Positions 1 through 12,059 of a DNA stretch of 64,000 bases are shown one piece after another (the stretch's first letter is position 1; each line of letters starts with the position of its first letter). A program made the translations under genes and the position numbers. The notes beneath the pieces are model-generated. The model worked only from the letters and a program-made list of their open reading frames with translations, was not told the origin of the DNA and did not search any database. Origin of the DNA: Symsagittifera roscoffensis (taxonomy: Eukaryota > Xenacoelomorpha > Acoela > Convolutidae); contig NC_087068.1 of the NCBI RefSeq assembly GCF_963678635.1, forward strand, positions 23,369,697 to 23,433,696, given 5' to 3'.

Positions 1-2184
1 AAAGCTATGATTAAAGGAAATGTCAATTTTATGATTTGTTGACCGTTTTTTGGGCTTTTTTTCGATTACTATCCTACCAAATTTCATATCATAGGTTTAA
101 TCGACAATATAGGTTGTTGGAAGCTTAGCTTTGTATTTTGCTACCCCCAGTTCCTTTTAGAAAAAAGTAGCGACCTTCAAGCAAGTGAAAGTTTTGAAAC
201 TTTGACAGTTTTTTGGAAGTTTTTTTTACTCCACTCGAAATTTACCATGCCAATTATCAGGTTAAGCTTTGAATCGATAAACCCGATTATGGGAGTTTTC
301 TCTACTTTCTATTCGCCCCGATCCCCGATCTGCTTTAAGCAAAAAAGTGTTCTGGATTTCAGAAGGTCAATTTTTTTTTATCTTTGACCGTTTTTTTTAG
401 AAACTTGAGTATTCTAAAAAAAATACCCTGTCAAATCTGAGATGAAAATTGAATCGAAAGAAGCGTTGTGTGCATTTTTCTGCAGAAGCGGCTACATTTT
501 AGATTTTTGCAAGAGAAACTTAATTCATTTTTTTGTTTGTCATATTTTTTTGCTGACGAATGTTGTCTATTATGCTTAATTCACTAATTTTCACCACAAT
601 CGTATAGTTCTCGACTCATACCACGCACTAACAACGAAACTAATGTGAGGAATGAACTTTTTTTTTTGAATCTGGTCAGAACAATCTGTGCTACTTGCAC
701 AGTAACCGGCTATCCACTTTTTTGTATTGTCTTTATTTCACTGTTTAAAGCCAGATTTTAGGCGTTTTGTTGCTTGTTTGAGAAGCTGAGCTTTATCTCA
801 ATGTAAATAGTATCAATCAAAAAAGTTTGTTGAAATTGAGAGAGCTTTAGCTTTTTCTTCGAAGTTGGACAGTTGAACAATGTTTTGTTTTCAGTGATGT
901 ATTTTTTCTTTACACTTGCGATTAGCAAGCGTTATCAAATGGACTTTTTTTTCTAGTTAAAAACTAGTTTTACAAAATTTAACAAAATTACTGAATTATT
1001 TGAGCAGCAATCATTTGTGCATCATTCGATTTTGCATTGCAGCAAGCATGCTCAGATTATTTTTTCGGGCAGAATATATTTTTATTCTTCTATGTGTTTC
1101 AGCTCGGATGGGTTGTAAAAACTTAACTTTATTGCTCAGTATATCAGTTTTTTGTTCGTTTTTTTATTCGGCTTAAATGGTTTCGGCTATTTATATGTCG
1201 GCGTAGAGGCATCTTTTGCAGTCGTTTGAGAGAAATAAGGTTTCATCTAAATGCGGGCTCATAATCTTTTTTAAGTTAAAAAAATATTTATTTTTTTTTC
1301 GGCGCAACTTATGTCTGCTCAAGAATTTTCGGCGTTCTTACTGCTTTGTAAGTTTTGTTTTGAGTTTTATTTGACTTTCAATTGTCTTAATTTTTGGCAT
1401 ATTTTACTGAAAAGAATTTAGTTCAAGAGAAGATTAAGACAAGTTATGGCAGTTTTTTGATAGATCAATTTTTTCGAACAAAATTTTCTACGGTTTAACC
1501 TTTTTCGGTCGGATAGTTGCCTTGCTATGTATGTGTTTTATTGTATGTAATGCGAAGCCTTGCTTCGTCTCTGTAATTAAGTTTTCTTAAGGTGCAGTTA
1601 ATTCGGCTCAAAGATTTAGGGTTTTTGCAATTTTTATTTTTTGAAATAATTTTTGAAGTTTTTATTTCATTTGCGTGTTCATATGCTCTAGTAGTGATAA
1701 TCAGTCATTTTTCCATCGCAAGTGGTACGAAGCTCTGCTTCGCCTGTGTCAAAATTGGAACGCTGTAAAACATTTTTTGTTTCTTCAGTTCGTTGGCACT
1801 TCATCTTGGGTTGGCTGTTTTAAATTATTGCAAGGATTCACATTGTGTTTTGCGTCATTCTTTTTCGTGACTTGAAATTGTTTTTCTTCTTCTGCAGTTA
1901 TCTAAAATCGTGTAAAATTTTCCATTATGTTATGAAACATTCTTTGTGAAACGAAACTTGAATTTTATCTTAGGTCATCAAATTGGGATGATGGCTATTC
2001 TACCGTTTCTCTTCACCAGATTTAAACATCAATTTAAGGGTTTTACAAGATTGTTTATGAACACAAATTGCGTTTGTAATTAAACATTCAGTTCCAAAGT
2101 TGAAAATAATTTTTGAAAATGCATTTGTGGGAAACAGAAGAAGAGCTGGGATCTTTTTTTTAAGACCATGAACTTTCATTTCAG
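1..2184. other. Probable intron or upstream non-coding DNA of the Ena/VASP gene
   Basis: T-rich, AT-rich sequence with no credible exon on either strand; open stretches are short and of non-coding composition. It ends in a pyrimidine-rich tract and AG directly before the first recognisable Ena/VASP exon. Two short hairpin-forming strings of the type CGAAGC..GCTTCG occur near 1549-1575 and 1727-1752, and a related one occurs near 10130. Confidence 0.5.
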
Positions 2185-3829
2185 GCGGATGACTCTTCTG
2201 TAACACCAAGTGGGACCCTGAAACACGCCGCCACCTCTGCTGCAACTCCCTCAACCCCCAAAGCAGCCCCAGTTGCGAGTAGTGCAGCAGGGGGAGGAGG
2301 AGGTGGTGGATTCATGAGCGAAATGAGTAAACTACTCGCCAAAAGAAAGCAAATAGCTGAGGTAAGAATCAAATTGACGTTATAATGGTCTTTTTTGGTT
2401 GATTTTGGTGCCGCTTAGGTTTAGATAGGTTTTCTTTTCGCTGTGAAACATTACTAACGGTTGCAAAATTTCGAAAGAACGATTAAACCCAAAACTTTTT
2501 CTATAATTTAGTTTTGATGATTGATTAGAAAAACAGGAATGTAGCGGAATGTTAGTTATATTAAGTCAAATCGAGCGTTACTTAATTTATAAATTAATGT
2601 GTTTTCAGGGAGAATCAAGTGGAAGTTCTTCGCAGCCATCCACTCTTAAATCTGCAGGTAAACGTTCGAATCGGTTTCATCTCACAAACCCTCCCACCCC
2701 CTCCCCACCTCTGAGTTTTAACATTCTGAAATCTGTTCACAATCACAATGCCAATATTCAATGAAAATTTACTGGATAGCCTTTAAACTAATTCGAAAAT
2801 ATTGCTTTGAGATACAAATTTTGTGAAATTTCCGAGTGTACCATATAACTGACATTTGTGTGAGGTAGAAAAGAAAAAGCTAAAGTTCTAAGAGCCACAT
2901 TCATTACTGAAGTGACACTCGTTTTGCGATAGACGTATGGTGCGCGCTCATTGCTTATTGTGGTCATTAGAACATATTGACAGAAGATAATTTTGGTTCA
3001 GCCGTTTTATCTGTCGATACAATTTAGATATCGAAAAATTGGTAGTCTTTGCTATCCATTACATTATGGAGTCAGTTTGAATTTGTGAGTGGCGGAGATT
3101 TTGTCGCGCTTTTCATGCAATCTTTAACATAAGCTGTGCTCATGGATAGTTACATTAGTTCATTTGTAGAGCCCTCTCGAAAGAGTGAATCAGTGATCTC
3201 GAGCGTCCCAATGGCAGTCGGATCCCTGAACAGACGCAAGTCCATCAACCCCTCAGAAATCACCCACTCCTCCACCCCCCTCTCCTTGCACTCTGGGGGG
3301 TCTAGCTTGACTTCTGCGAACTCATCCTCAGTCGGTGCTGTGGGCAGTACTAATGCGGCGACGACAGCTGCAATTGAATCAATGAAGCAAGAAATACTGG
3401 CAACTGTGAGAGCAGAGATCCAAGCTGCGAAGCTGGAGATACTTCAAGGTCAGTGAAATTTTCATGCTATAACTATGGGCTCCTCTATCGCTTCAATTGA
3501 TATTCATAACGTTGGTTCGTGTGGTCCAGTTGTCATGACATGGCCTGTATGTTGATCACTCAGTTATAAACACATTTTGTCTTCATATACGACCTCATAA
3601 AATCGATCTTCACTCTTTTTTTTATCGCATAAGTGGATATCATAGTTGTGTTCCTGTAAAAAGCAACTATGAACGATCGCCTCAGTCATTATTTTGACGA
3701 AATGACGCAATGTAACTAACCAAATACGCATGCCGTTTTAAGAATTGAAAAAATGAATGTGAGTTTTTTGGAAGATAGTTTAACTGAACTGATATGTGTG
3801 TTTCAGCCATACGTGCTCAGAACCGATAG
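2185..3829 (+). CDS. Ena/VASP family actin regulator, last four coding exons (5' part outside window)
   Basis: Ena/VASP proteins are processive actin-filament elongators that act as tetramers at leading edges and adhesions. Exons: 2185-2361, 2609-2657, 3170-3448 and 3807-3829 (stop TAG 3827-3829). All junctions are AG/GT and the phases join (0, then 1, then 1). Exon 1 holds a Gly run followed by MSEMSKLLAKRKQIAE, the G-actin-binding helix at the start of EVH2. Exon 3 has a basic SLNRRKSINPSE patch in Ser/Thr-rich sequence, in the place expected for the F-actin-binding segment. Its end plus exon 4 encode SMKQEILATVRAEIQ and following residues, matching the C-terminal right-handed coiled coil used for tetramerisation. 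The EVH1 domain and most of the Pro-rich region are not in the window. Seen: exons, splice sites, motifs. Known: the EVH2 architecture. Alternative splicing cannot be judged. Confidence 0.9.
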
Positions 3830-6017
3830 TGCTGCAAACTGAAAGAATGATTAGAACCAGAAACTCTTCTACAAATTACGTCACCTAATTCCTCCGTCTC
3901 TTCTGTTTCTCTCTGGCTGAATCAGCACGTGCAATCCAATCTATTTCTTCATTTTGTCCGCCCACTAGGAAATTACTCTATATTTTGTACCCCTTTAAAT
4001 TACTCTGATTCTGTCTACCACATTTACATGATGACAAACAGCTGCAAGTTAAACTTTCGAAGGAAGCAAACCAATTGATGCGAATATGATGTCGAAACAG
4101 AAGGAACTATTGATGCAAACATCACGTCAAAAACATGCAGAAACTTCATTTTCAATTCAATTTCCAAAAACTCATGATTATAACGATAAAATCTTATTTC
4201 AAATTAGATCAGACTGCTAATATCTGAAATTTAATCGATGTAGTCAAACTATGAGGCATTGCTACAAATAACTTGAACTTTTTTCTTTGTCCCATTATGA
4301 CTTTTGTAACTCCTTTGCCATGGCCGATATTGAAAATATTCTATTCTCATTTTTATCTTTTCTATGATATTTTCGAGGTGCTACTACTGTATTCATGTGA
4401 TGATGCTTAAATATTTCAACACGATGGCCTTTTTGTATGGTATTTTATTTTGTCCACAAGTCTGCTGTGAAGTGAAATAATCAAATACTCGCCTAGTGAT
4501 ATGTTGTTAAAACATTAATCGATGTATATTGCGTGCAAAATCTGATATTGAATTTTTGAAAACGAAATCTATGCGAAAGAAGGTAAAAAAGCCCATTTAA
4601 CATCCATGAATTTCTTTTGAAAAGTTCGTACAATTAAGAGTTACAAATTAACGAAACTCGCATGTTTAAAAAAAACAATATGGTTGTTCTGCTGGAAGCT
4701 TAAAGCGTGAACCGGAAAAGTTTGAGACTTGCGGTAATTTTGGTAAATGGGCGCAATTGCATCGATTTATTAAAAACAAATGAATTGTCGCGTAATTCTT
4801 ATTTTCGAAGTTCCATTGTTATGAAACGAAAAGTAATCAATATTTAAAATTATAAGGTCATGAACCTTTTTTGTACATTCCTTTCATTCTGAATGATAAG
4901 AACTTTTTTGCCATTACGGTCGTGTGCAGTGTTTGATTTTCACATCAAGTCAATTTTTTGAATCAGGCACTAAAACCAATTATAAATATGATCTTAGTAC
5001 CAACTAGTTTATTATATTTTACTTTGCAAATTTCCATCAAATTTTGTACAAAATAGCTAATTGCAAATATTGTGTATGGCCTGAAAACAACTTCTTTAAT
5101 GGTCCGAATTAAATTCTGATCTTCAATTCATTCTCGAGAAGTGTGAAATAATTTTAATTTTTTCCGAAACGTCTGCCTGAATGAAGTGTTCTGCTCCCAA
5201 AGAAAAATTTCGTTTGGATGATGAAAATTAATCAAATATATATTTTCGAAAACTGATTATAGCTTTCACTATAACTTATTTGACCCACATCTCTATATTT
5301 AATTAGGTAAATAAGAAGAATTATGAGCTGGAATGTGAGTCTAAAACACTGCAGTGATTAAATATTTGTTACTTCTTTTTCATGGGTAACTTTTTTCTAT
5401 CATATTTTGTAGATAAGTTACTTTTTCCATTTGCAGATAACTTTGCATAGTTTATGCTTTTGTATATTACATGCTCAATATAAATTACAGTTTTCTTCTT
5501 TTGACTGAGAGGTGAGTTTGTTGCGAGTTGTGATCAATGGGTGTGAAGGAACTATGGCTGGAGTGTTGCTCTTCCCGTGATCTCCCGGTACTTCAAAGAA
5601 AGTTAGAAACTCGAGTGTGGCTATGAAAGACCTCTCTGTTTTGATTTGGAGTTCGAAAACCTACAAAATTCTGGTTAATGAGATACTTCATCAAAGTTTT
5701 GTACAATAAAAAAACAGACAGATCAAAAGCGAATTTCATCTGTCTCATTGATTCTTCACGGCGACCCGGATTTGTTTTGTGGGCCATGACCACCCATTTG
5801 CGTGAACTAATTTTTTTGCTCTTCTGGGTATTGCAAAATAAAAAATTAGTTCTTAGAGAAAGGTTATCTATCATTAGTATGGCTCGAATAATTAATTCGC
5901 CCCTTTGACTGCATGCCCTTTTCCGACCACGAGACTACGCCATAGCCGGTCGAGACATGTGATTCCAAGAAACGCAAAAACTTTGGGTTACGTTACAAAG
6001 TTGGGAAAAAAACGTTT
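3830..6017 (+). other. Downstream of Ena/VASP: 3' UTR and intergenic DNA
   Basis: No gene seen. It presumably begins with the Ena/VASP 3' UTR. The first canonical AATAAA on the plus strand is at 5705-5710; ATTAAA variants occur earlier, so the true 3' end is not determined. A short ATG-rich open stretch at 5593-5908 on both strands has no recognisable motif. Confidence 0.4.
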
Positions 6018-6023
6018 TTTATT
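6018..6023 (-). terminator. Poly(A) signal AATAAA for the hAT-type exon
   Basis: Minus-strand AATAAA about 60 nt downstream of the stop of the hAT-type exon, in A/T-rich sequence. Confidence 0.4.
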
Positions 6024-6078
6024 GAAAAAATCAATTTAACAGCATTTTTTTAATAAAAAACATGTTTTTTGTTTTTTT

Positions 6079-6308
6079 TTACAGTTTGCTCAGTTCGCGG
6101 TAAAGAAATGCAAGTTTGCCACATTTTTCAGCCTCCATTTGGTTTCTTAATTTTTCATACGTCATTCCTGTCGTTGAGAAACAACTTTCCAATCCAGCTG
6201 AGTTAGGAACGCCAGAAACGAGAGCCAGTGCAACATCAACCAACGCTGTTTCGAAACCTAGCCTTTTTCCCATTTTCCACCATGATAACCTTTTTACACT
6301 TTTGAAAT
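6079..6308 (-). CDS. hAT-type transposase C-terminal dimerisation exon (terminal exon or remnant)
   Basis: Read on the minus strand, an AG at 6309-6310 precedes an open frame of 76 codons ending in TAA at 6079-6081. It contains LSWWKMG, then SGVPNSAGLESCFSTTGMTY, then KLRNQMEAEKCGKLAFLYRE. This is the order of the hAT C-terminal dimerisation domain: a WW segment, the P-x-S-x-x-x-E-x-x-F-S core, then an R-N segment and a terminal L-x-F-L helix. A minus-strand AATAAA lies at 6018-6023, about 60 nt past the stop. Upstream exons, and the catalytic residues they would carry, were not found to the right, so it may be an orphan fragment, a transposon tail or a domesticated gene. The frame is intact over the whole exon. 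Confidence 0.65.
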
Positions 6309-6329
6309 CTTGAAAATAACTTACACGTT

Positions 6330-7371
6330 CGACTCCCTGCCTATGCTAGCTTTTTACGATAAAAGTTTTAAAATTAAAAACTCTGTTTTTTATTTTCTGT
6401 TTTAAAATGTGTTTTTTTTTGCCTGGTTTAAAAACATGTTTTAAAACATTCCTAACCCTGTTAGGTTACGATACAATTTAAACCCCTCTTAATTGTGATT
6501 CGGAATACTTACATAAGCAACGCTTGTTTTATACAATCAGTTCAATTTATTTAGCAAAAGGCGCTATCTTCTGTGATCAATTTTTGTTATCAATGGCAGT
6601 ATCCTGGAACACCTCAAACGTAAAGACGATTTATTTATCTGTTTACCCGCTTTATGAAAGTGCACTCGAAGCTGCCTGGTTAAAACAAGCCAAGTATGTG
6701 TGAAAACCTACAGTCACAGGACAGAGAAGCTCAAACTTTCAGTTCTCAACTGAAGCGCAGAGCAAAAACTTCACCACGCGTGGCAATTTTATTGCAACTT
6801 GAAATTTTCCGGCCCATTTAAGAGTTTGTTACAGATAGAAAGCAGCACACGTATTAGTGCTCCCGTCTATCTGCAAAATGTACCTTTGCCTCTGGGAAAA
6901 AATTGAAATAGAGGGATCTATAATAACAAAACAAGCTGGCTCAGTTGGTTCCAGTTTTCCCTTGGTTCCAGTTCTTAAGCGTTATAAACGTAGTGAGTAC
7001 TTTTATATTAGTCTTGATTTTTTTCAAGAAAAAAGCTTACATTTTGTTCACGCATAGTTTTGACTTTCCGTTGTTTGATATCTTTTCAAATTCAATTCGT
7101 TTTCCTGGTTAAACGGAGGCAATCGCCTCTCGAACAGCAAAAGTGTAAATGTCACGAAAAACGTGATTGACTTCTAGTTTAGAAAGTCGAAGACTTTCCA
7201 GCAAAGTTGAACGTTGAAGTTGTTTTTTTTCTGTTTCCTTGCGTCCATTAGTTTTTTCAAACTGTTAGCTGCAGTTGGCTATGATTTGTACTTCGAAATC
7301 AGAAAAAGTTCAATATGCCATTTTCAGGGAGCAGTAAGATTGTACTACTTTTAAAAACGTTTTTTATTGTT
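6330..7371. other. Non-coding interval
   Basis: No gene or strong repeat recognised. Poly-T runs and short open stretches only. Confidence 0.4.
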
Positions 7372-7906
7372 CCGACTTTCGACACGAAAGTAACGGAATA
7401 TTTGTGCTCGGGGTGGGTTTTTTTTCTTCAGACAAATTTCGACTTTTTAACTAGCCACTTTTGACATAATTTATTTATATCATTCGAAAGCTATTGTTGT
7501 CCTGAGCCTAAATTTGAAAAGATATTTTACCTGTGATCATTTTTCGTAAAGTTATGAGGGTTTAAAGATTGCCATTTTGACCAATTTGGGACAATTAACG
7601 CGCGATATAATTCGCGCTATTAACGCGTAAGCGGAGATTTAATCCGTCTTAGAAATCGTTCCAAATTGGTTAAAAGAAGCTTATTTGCCATAATTGATTT
7701 GTTAAAAGGAGCGAACTTGATTTGTTTTGTACTTTATATGGCGTGTGGGATGATGATTTTCATCAAAAAAATTTCAAATTTTAGAAAAAAAATTTTCATT
7801 TTATTTTATTTCATTTTTTTTTATGTTTTTTTTTTGTTATTACTGCTCCATAAAAGAGGCAGTCGGAACTTTCAGGGCTTCGCCCTGATACAAGCAGTCT
7901 TGTTTA
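7372..7906 (+). repeat. Family A interspersed repeat, full-length copy
   Basis: The copy begins TCCGACTTTCGA..CGAAAG, continues with the landmarks GTGCTCGGGGTGGG, TCATTCGAAAGC and AACGCG..GCGGAGAT, and ends AGTCGGAAC..CAGGGCTTCGCCCTG..GCAGTCTT. Matching copies lie at 30287-30818 (full), 56627-56830 (5' part only) and, more diverged, at 20423-21365. The 3' end has an 8-bp stem with a 3-nt loop. No coding capacity is seen. The transposon class is unknown; the 3' hairpin recalls Helitrons, but the expected CTRR terminus is not visible. Confidence 0.75.
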
Positions 7907-8325
7907 TTTTTAAACTCTAAATATGCAGTGTTGAAAGACTGCTCTCAATTTTTTGCCTCCTCTTATCTTCCTCAACGCCCAACCTAGCTTCCAATTGATT
8001 TTTAGGGAAAAATTGTGATTTGAGTTTTCTCGGCCGCTAATCACAGCAAATGGCTTGGATTTCTTTAATTGAGACTTCGATTTCAAACGAATTCTTTGTT
8101 TGCTTACTCTCCTAACAAATGATATTTGCCAAAAAATAAGTTCGTCTGATTTTGCTCGAAAAACTTGTGTTACTTTACAAAATAATAGTTCTTCTCAGGT
8201 TTGTCTTGGTGACGTTGTTCGCTGTAAATTGATATGTGATATAAAACGATAGCTTTTCAAGTTGAGTCTTTGAACACTAAAACGCAGTTTTAATTTAAAG
8301 ATGCTCCCTATGGTCATAGCATTCA

Positions 8326-8612
8326 GGGGCCGATTTCGGTGCGCTCTTTGGACATCCCTCAGAATTTTTCTTCAGGTGCTTTTGTTAGCAAAATATACTA
8401 AATTGGAAGGTGAGAGCACGCCAAAAAACCTCAATTTGTTGGTCAAAACCTTCCGGCGGTCAAAACCTTCTTAGTTTGAATTACGCTAACAAGAGCTCGG
8501 AAAATCAATGTGGTTGACCAAAAAAAAAATTATGAAAAGTTTGTGAATTTCTTTTCAAAAATCTAGCCCTACACCCTCGAGGTCCGCCCCCCGATAACAT
8601 CTTAGGTCCGCC
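8326..8612 (+). repeat. Family B (hAT-like MITE) diverged copy
   Basis: The left end resembles CAGGGGCCGATTT and the right part has CTCGAGGTCCGCCCCC. Internal landmarks shared with the intact copy at 18929-19375 are AGCACGCCAAAAAA and GAGCTCGGAAAATCAAT. Termini are eroded and no target duplication is visible. Confidence 0.55.
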
Positions 8613-9117
8613 CCCGATAACACTCACTCCCGTCTGGGGAGTTTTTGTGCATCATTTTAACGTGGTACAATTACATGAACGTTTAGTTTTTTTTTATCAT
8701 TTTTCCGTCCAAGCCAAAACTTTATTTGGTCGTTGTAATTTATGTACAGTAGCGAAAAATGGAGGTTGCAAACTGATAATCCCAAAACGATCTTTTACAG
8801 TGTTGAAAACGTTTACAGCTGAACGAGTGACCCATAAACTTAAGTCAGTTGTTTCGAACCAGCTTCCGATCAGCAAAGAATAACGTTTTTGATCAATTGT
8901 CTTGTAATCGGAACTATTATTTTTTACTAAACAATTTTTGTTACAGATGCGTAAGAGTTAGTGAGGGTGACTCGATTACTTCTCAGTCATTCGTTAGAAA
9001 GTTTCTACTAGTTTTGTAGCGCGACTTAATGGTCTCATATTGTGTCGTTTGAAGGTTCATGATAACTTTTCATTCGTGTGCGTCCTCAGGGGTATGCGAA
9101 TCAGTGAAATTTTGAGC

Positions 9118-9333
9118 TTAGAATACTTTTAAGACAGATTTTTTCGGCTCAACCGGCATCTTCCCGAACAGTTTCTTTTTATTAAAGAGCTTTCGCCTTT
9201 TTTCTGTCGGCTCGCTTGCCATCTTATGTTTCTGATGTAATGCATGCATGTGATCAGTTGCAATTTGAATTTTAGGGAGAATTCGTTTGTCATAACAACG
9301 AGGAATTTCAATTTGATTCTCGAGGACTGAAAG
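9118..9333 (-). CDS. Putative terminal exon of an unidentified minus-strand gene
   Basis: On the minus strand, a pyrimidine-rich tract and CAG at 9334-9336 precede an open frame of 72 codons in phase 0, ending in TAA at 9118-9120. The encoded end is Lys/Arg-rich (for example MASEPTEKRRKLFNKKKLF, then KMPVEPKKS) and looks like a basic, possibly nuclear, tail. Base composition is richer in G+C than the surroundings, as for the other host exons here. I recognise no family. Upstream exons should lie to the right but were not identified, and no AATAAA was found just after the stop. This is an inference from the splice site, frame and composition only. Confidence 0.4.
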   Translation of the reverse strand, partial: LSVLENQIEIPRCYDKRILPKIQIATDHMHALHQKHKMASEPTEKRRKLFNKKKLFGKMPVEPKKSVLKVF

Positions 9334-9539
9334 CTGTAAAAATAAAAAACTATTTATTTCTTAAAGTATTGCTGAAAAACATTTTTTTTTTGAAAATTCA
9401 TTTCTAAAGTTGAATACACTTGCGAGAGCAAGTGTCTTGTAATCGGGCTCTAGACTTTTCTTCAGGTAAAAATTTTCTTTACAAATCTTACTTAATTTTC
9501 TTACTTGATTTTTTAAGGAAACTTAGCGCGAGTCGACTT

Positions 9540-9606
9540 CTCACTTGGCCTAGAGGTAATGTGGTTCACTTTTTACCCTAAGATCAGGAGTTCGAGCCCC
9601 GGCTGG
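9540..9606 (+). other. tRNA-like (box A/box B) sequence, probably SINE head or tRNA pseudogene
   Basis: TGGCCTAGAGGTAATG resembles an internal box A, and GTTCGAGCCCCGG about 40 nt later resembles box B. The acceptor and T-stem halves do not pair, so it is not a working tRNA. It is best explained as the head of a degraded tRNA-derived SINE. Confidence 0.35.
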
Positions 9607-12059
9607 ATTTTTTTCAGTTTTGTTTTAAATATTTTCGCGCTGTTATTATAATTAATCGTCGATCAAGTGCTTTTGATTTACTCTTATTATTTGTAAAATT
9701 GATAGCCCTGACATTGTATATTTAAGATTTTTTTTCGCTTAAAGTCTTCATTCGGTCTTAATTGTGTCCAACTTATGTGTTATTTGTTTTGTTAACTTAT
9801 TTTGTGTAGCTTCAGAGGCAAAAATGCTTGAAAATTCAGGTAGTTTGTATTGCAAGATTTCACAGCTTAAAACTTAGTTTGCTCAATTTTTTCTATGACA
9901 AAAAATCTTACGGCGTTTTTTGGGCTTGGCTCGATGGGCGTCTATCTATTTGTTGTCGTCTTAGTGGCTGCTCGGTAAATACTAAAAGCTTATTACAGTT
10001 GGTTGTTTTTCGACTGTTTTTCTGAAAAAATAGATTTTCCCAAAAATCTATTTTTTTTAAAATTTCTGTCTCATTTTCTATTTCTTAGCTTGCAATGCTG
10101 CTCTATTGTTATCATTGTTATATCGCAAGTGATGCGAAGCTCTGATTTGGCTCTATTCTATGAATTTTATTCGAAAAACCAATCAAACTGAAAGAAAAGT
10201 TTAAATATGGTGTCACTCTCGATCCGTTGCAAAACTTTAATTCCCAAAATCTCAATGAAAAACACCGAGGTTTAGTTTCTTTCCGCTCCGTTAGTAGTCA
10301 GAACAAATTCGTTTTTCCAAAATTGTTAGTTACGCTCAATTTAGTTGGAATCGGCTTCCTGGTTGTCTACAGATCTCTTTTTAATTTTTCGATTTTTTTT
10401 GTAATATCACGCTGCTCCCGTTTGTACGTGAATGGAAACTTTCCGTACTTCATTTTTAAAAATCTGCGTCAATCAAACAGTAGTTCCTCCTTTTAAGGAC
10501 GCGTGAGCTTAAATAGTGAAAACTGGCGCAGACATGAAACTCAACTCAATCCTTCATTTCCCCTTTGCTTCTAATTATATTTTGTTTCAATATTTTAGAT
10601 CACTTAGAATTTTTTCTAATTTAGATCACAGTCTTGGAGTCGGTGGGTTGGCCGTATTTGGTTGCTAATTATATCTTTGCTGTAAATGATGATTTGTTCA
10701 ATCTATTTTATCCCAATTCGTCGTGATCAAAAGTTTTGGTCACATCTGCGGCCTGGTCATAAGTCAACTCTTATCCACCCATCACATTAGAACAAACCAG
10801 TGTTACCACCTTTGTAGATGTTTCTATGTTAAATAGTTAGTGAAAATTATTTTTGTAAATTATATAATTAACCAGAAAAAAGTGGCCCCGTTTTTTTGTA
10901 AGTTTGACCGACTATTTTTGTTCCCTTTCTCATATTGGAGTGAATGGAAGTTGTGAATACGTGATTCATTATTCGAGGTTGTGTGATTTGTTAGTTTGTT
11001 TACTTATTTGTCTTTCCCATCCCTTTGGGATCTTCCAAGAGCCTTTAGTTGCGAGTTGCAATTCTTTTTCATTAAAACAGGAAACTTTTTGTTGACTGTT
11101 CTTGACACTTTTGTGTCTTTGGAGCTTGGATGTGAAAAAATGAGCTCATTAAGCAGAAGGGTCTAATATTAGAACTCTCCAATGATTGATGGCTGACTTT
11201 TATGAGCGGAGATAAGAAACCAAATTTCTGTTAAAACGGACGCTGAAGATACAACGAGAATTGACTTTTTTGAAATTCTGCTGACTTGTACATTCTGAAT
11301 CTGAAAACATCATTGGTGAAACTGAATTTAAACATAAATGAAAACACTTCAAATTAAGATTTCAACTGTACCATATCATTACTATTTAGACATTCTGTCA
11401 TCAACTGCGTGCAAGTTATGACATTTATATCAAACAAACTCTGACAGTTTTCTGACTTGTTCTGCTGCTTTCGATGCTAAATATTTGTCAGTTGACGATT
11501 ATTAATGGTACCATTCGACTACCTCCATCTAATATAAAGTTGGATACCATTTTCATAACAAATCAAGGGTGATTTATTTGAAAAATTCACCACAACTGCA
11601 GGAAAAAATTTCATTGATTTGCAGCTTGATGTCGAGACTGAAGAAATGACTATTTTTGCTACCTCTGATGAGCTGGCTTTCATTATTATTTTCCCATTTT
11701 ACTTTGTCTGGTTTTAATAATTACAGTATCTTTTAACTTTTCTGCTCTTACCTTCTGTAATTTGAAAGTTGCAAAGTTGAGATTTGCAAAGTTTTAGTGA
11801 CCAGATTTTTTAAAGTTGTGATTAACAAATCTTTAAAGATCAGTGGCAAATAATTTTATTTCGACCAAGGTGAAGGAAGAAACTTTTCATTAGGACTCAA
11901 ATAAAATCCAGGTATCGAAAGAATTGCTGATTTCTGCATTATAATAAAAACCCTTATTGTCGAGATTTCAGAGAAGAAAAAAATAGCTCAAAAATTTTAC
12001 TTTTTAGAAAAATTAAATAAAAACTCGAATGAAGTTATCTTTTTTATTTCATCCGGATA
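9607..12059. other. Long non-coding interval
   Basis: No credible exon on either strand; AT-rich with many poly-T runs. A short string near 10130 (ATGCGAAGCTCTG) resembles the hairpin strings at 1549 and 1727. Confidence 0.4.

Noticed and set aside
5308-5335. 28-nt microexon between TTAATTAG and GTGAGT
   Set aside because: Too short, lies after the Ena/VASP stop and has no partner exon.
7372-7906. Family A as a confirmed Helitron
   Set aside because: The 3' hairpin fits but no TC start or CTRR end and no AT target site could be shown.
9540-9606. Functional tRNA gene
   Set aside because: Box A and box B are present but the acceptor, D and T stems do not pair.
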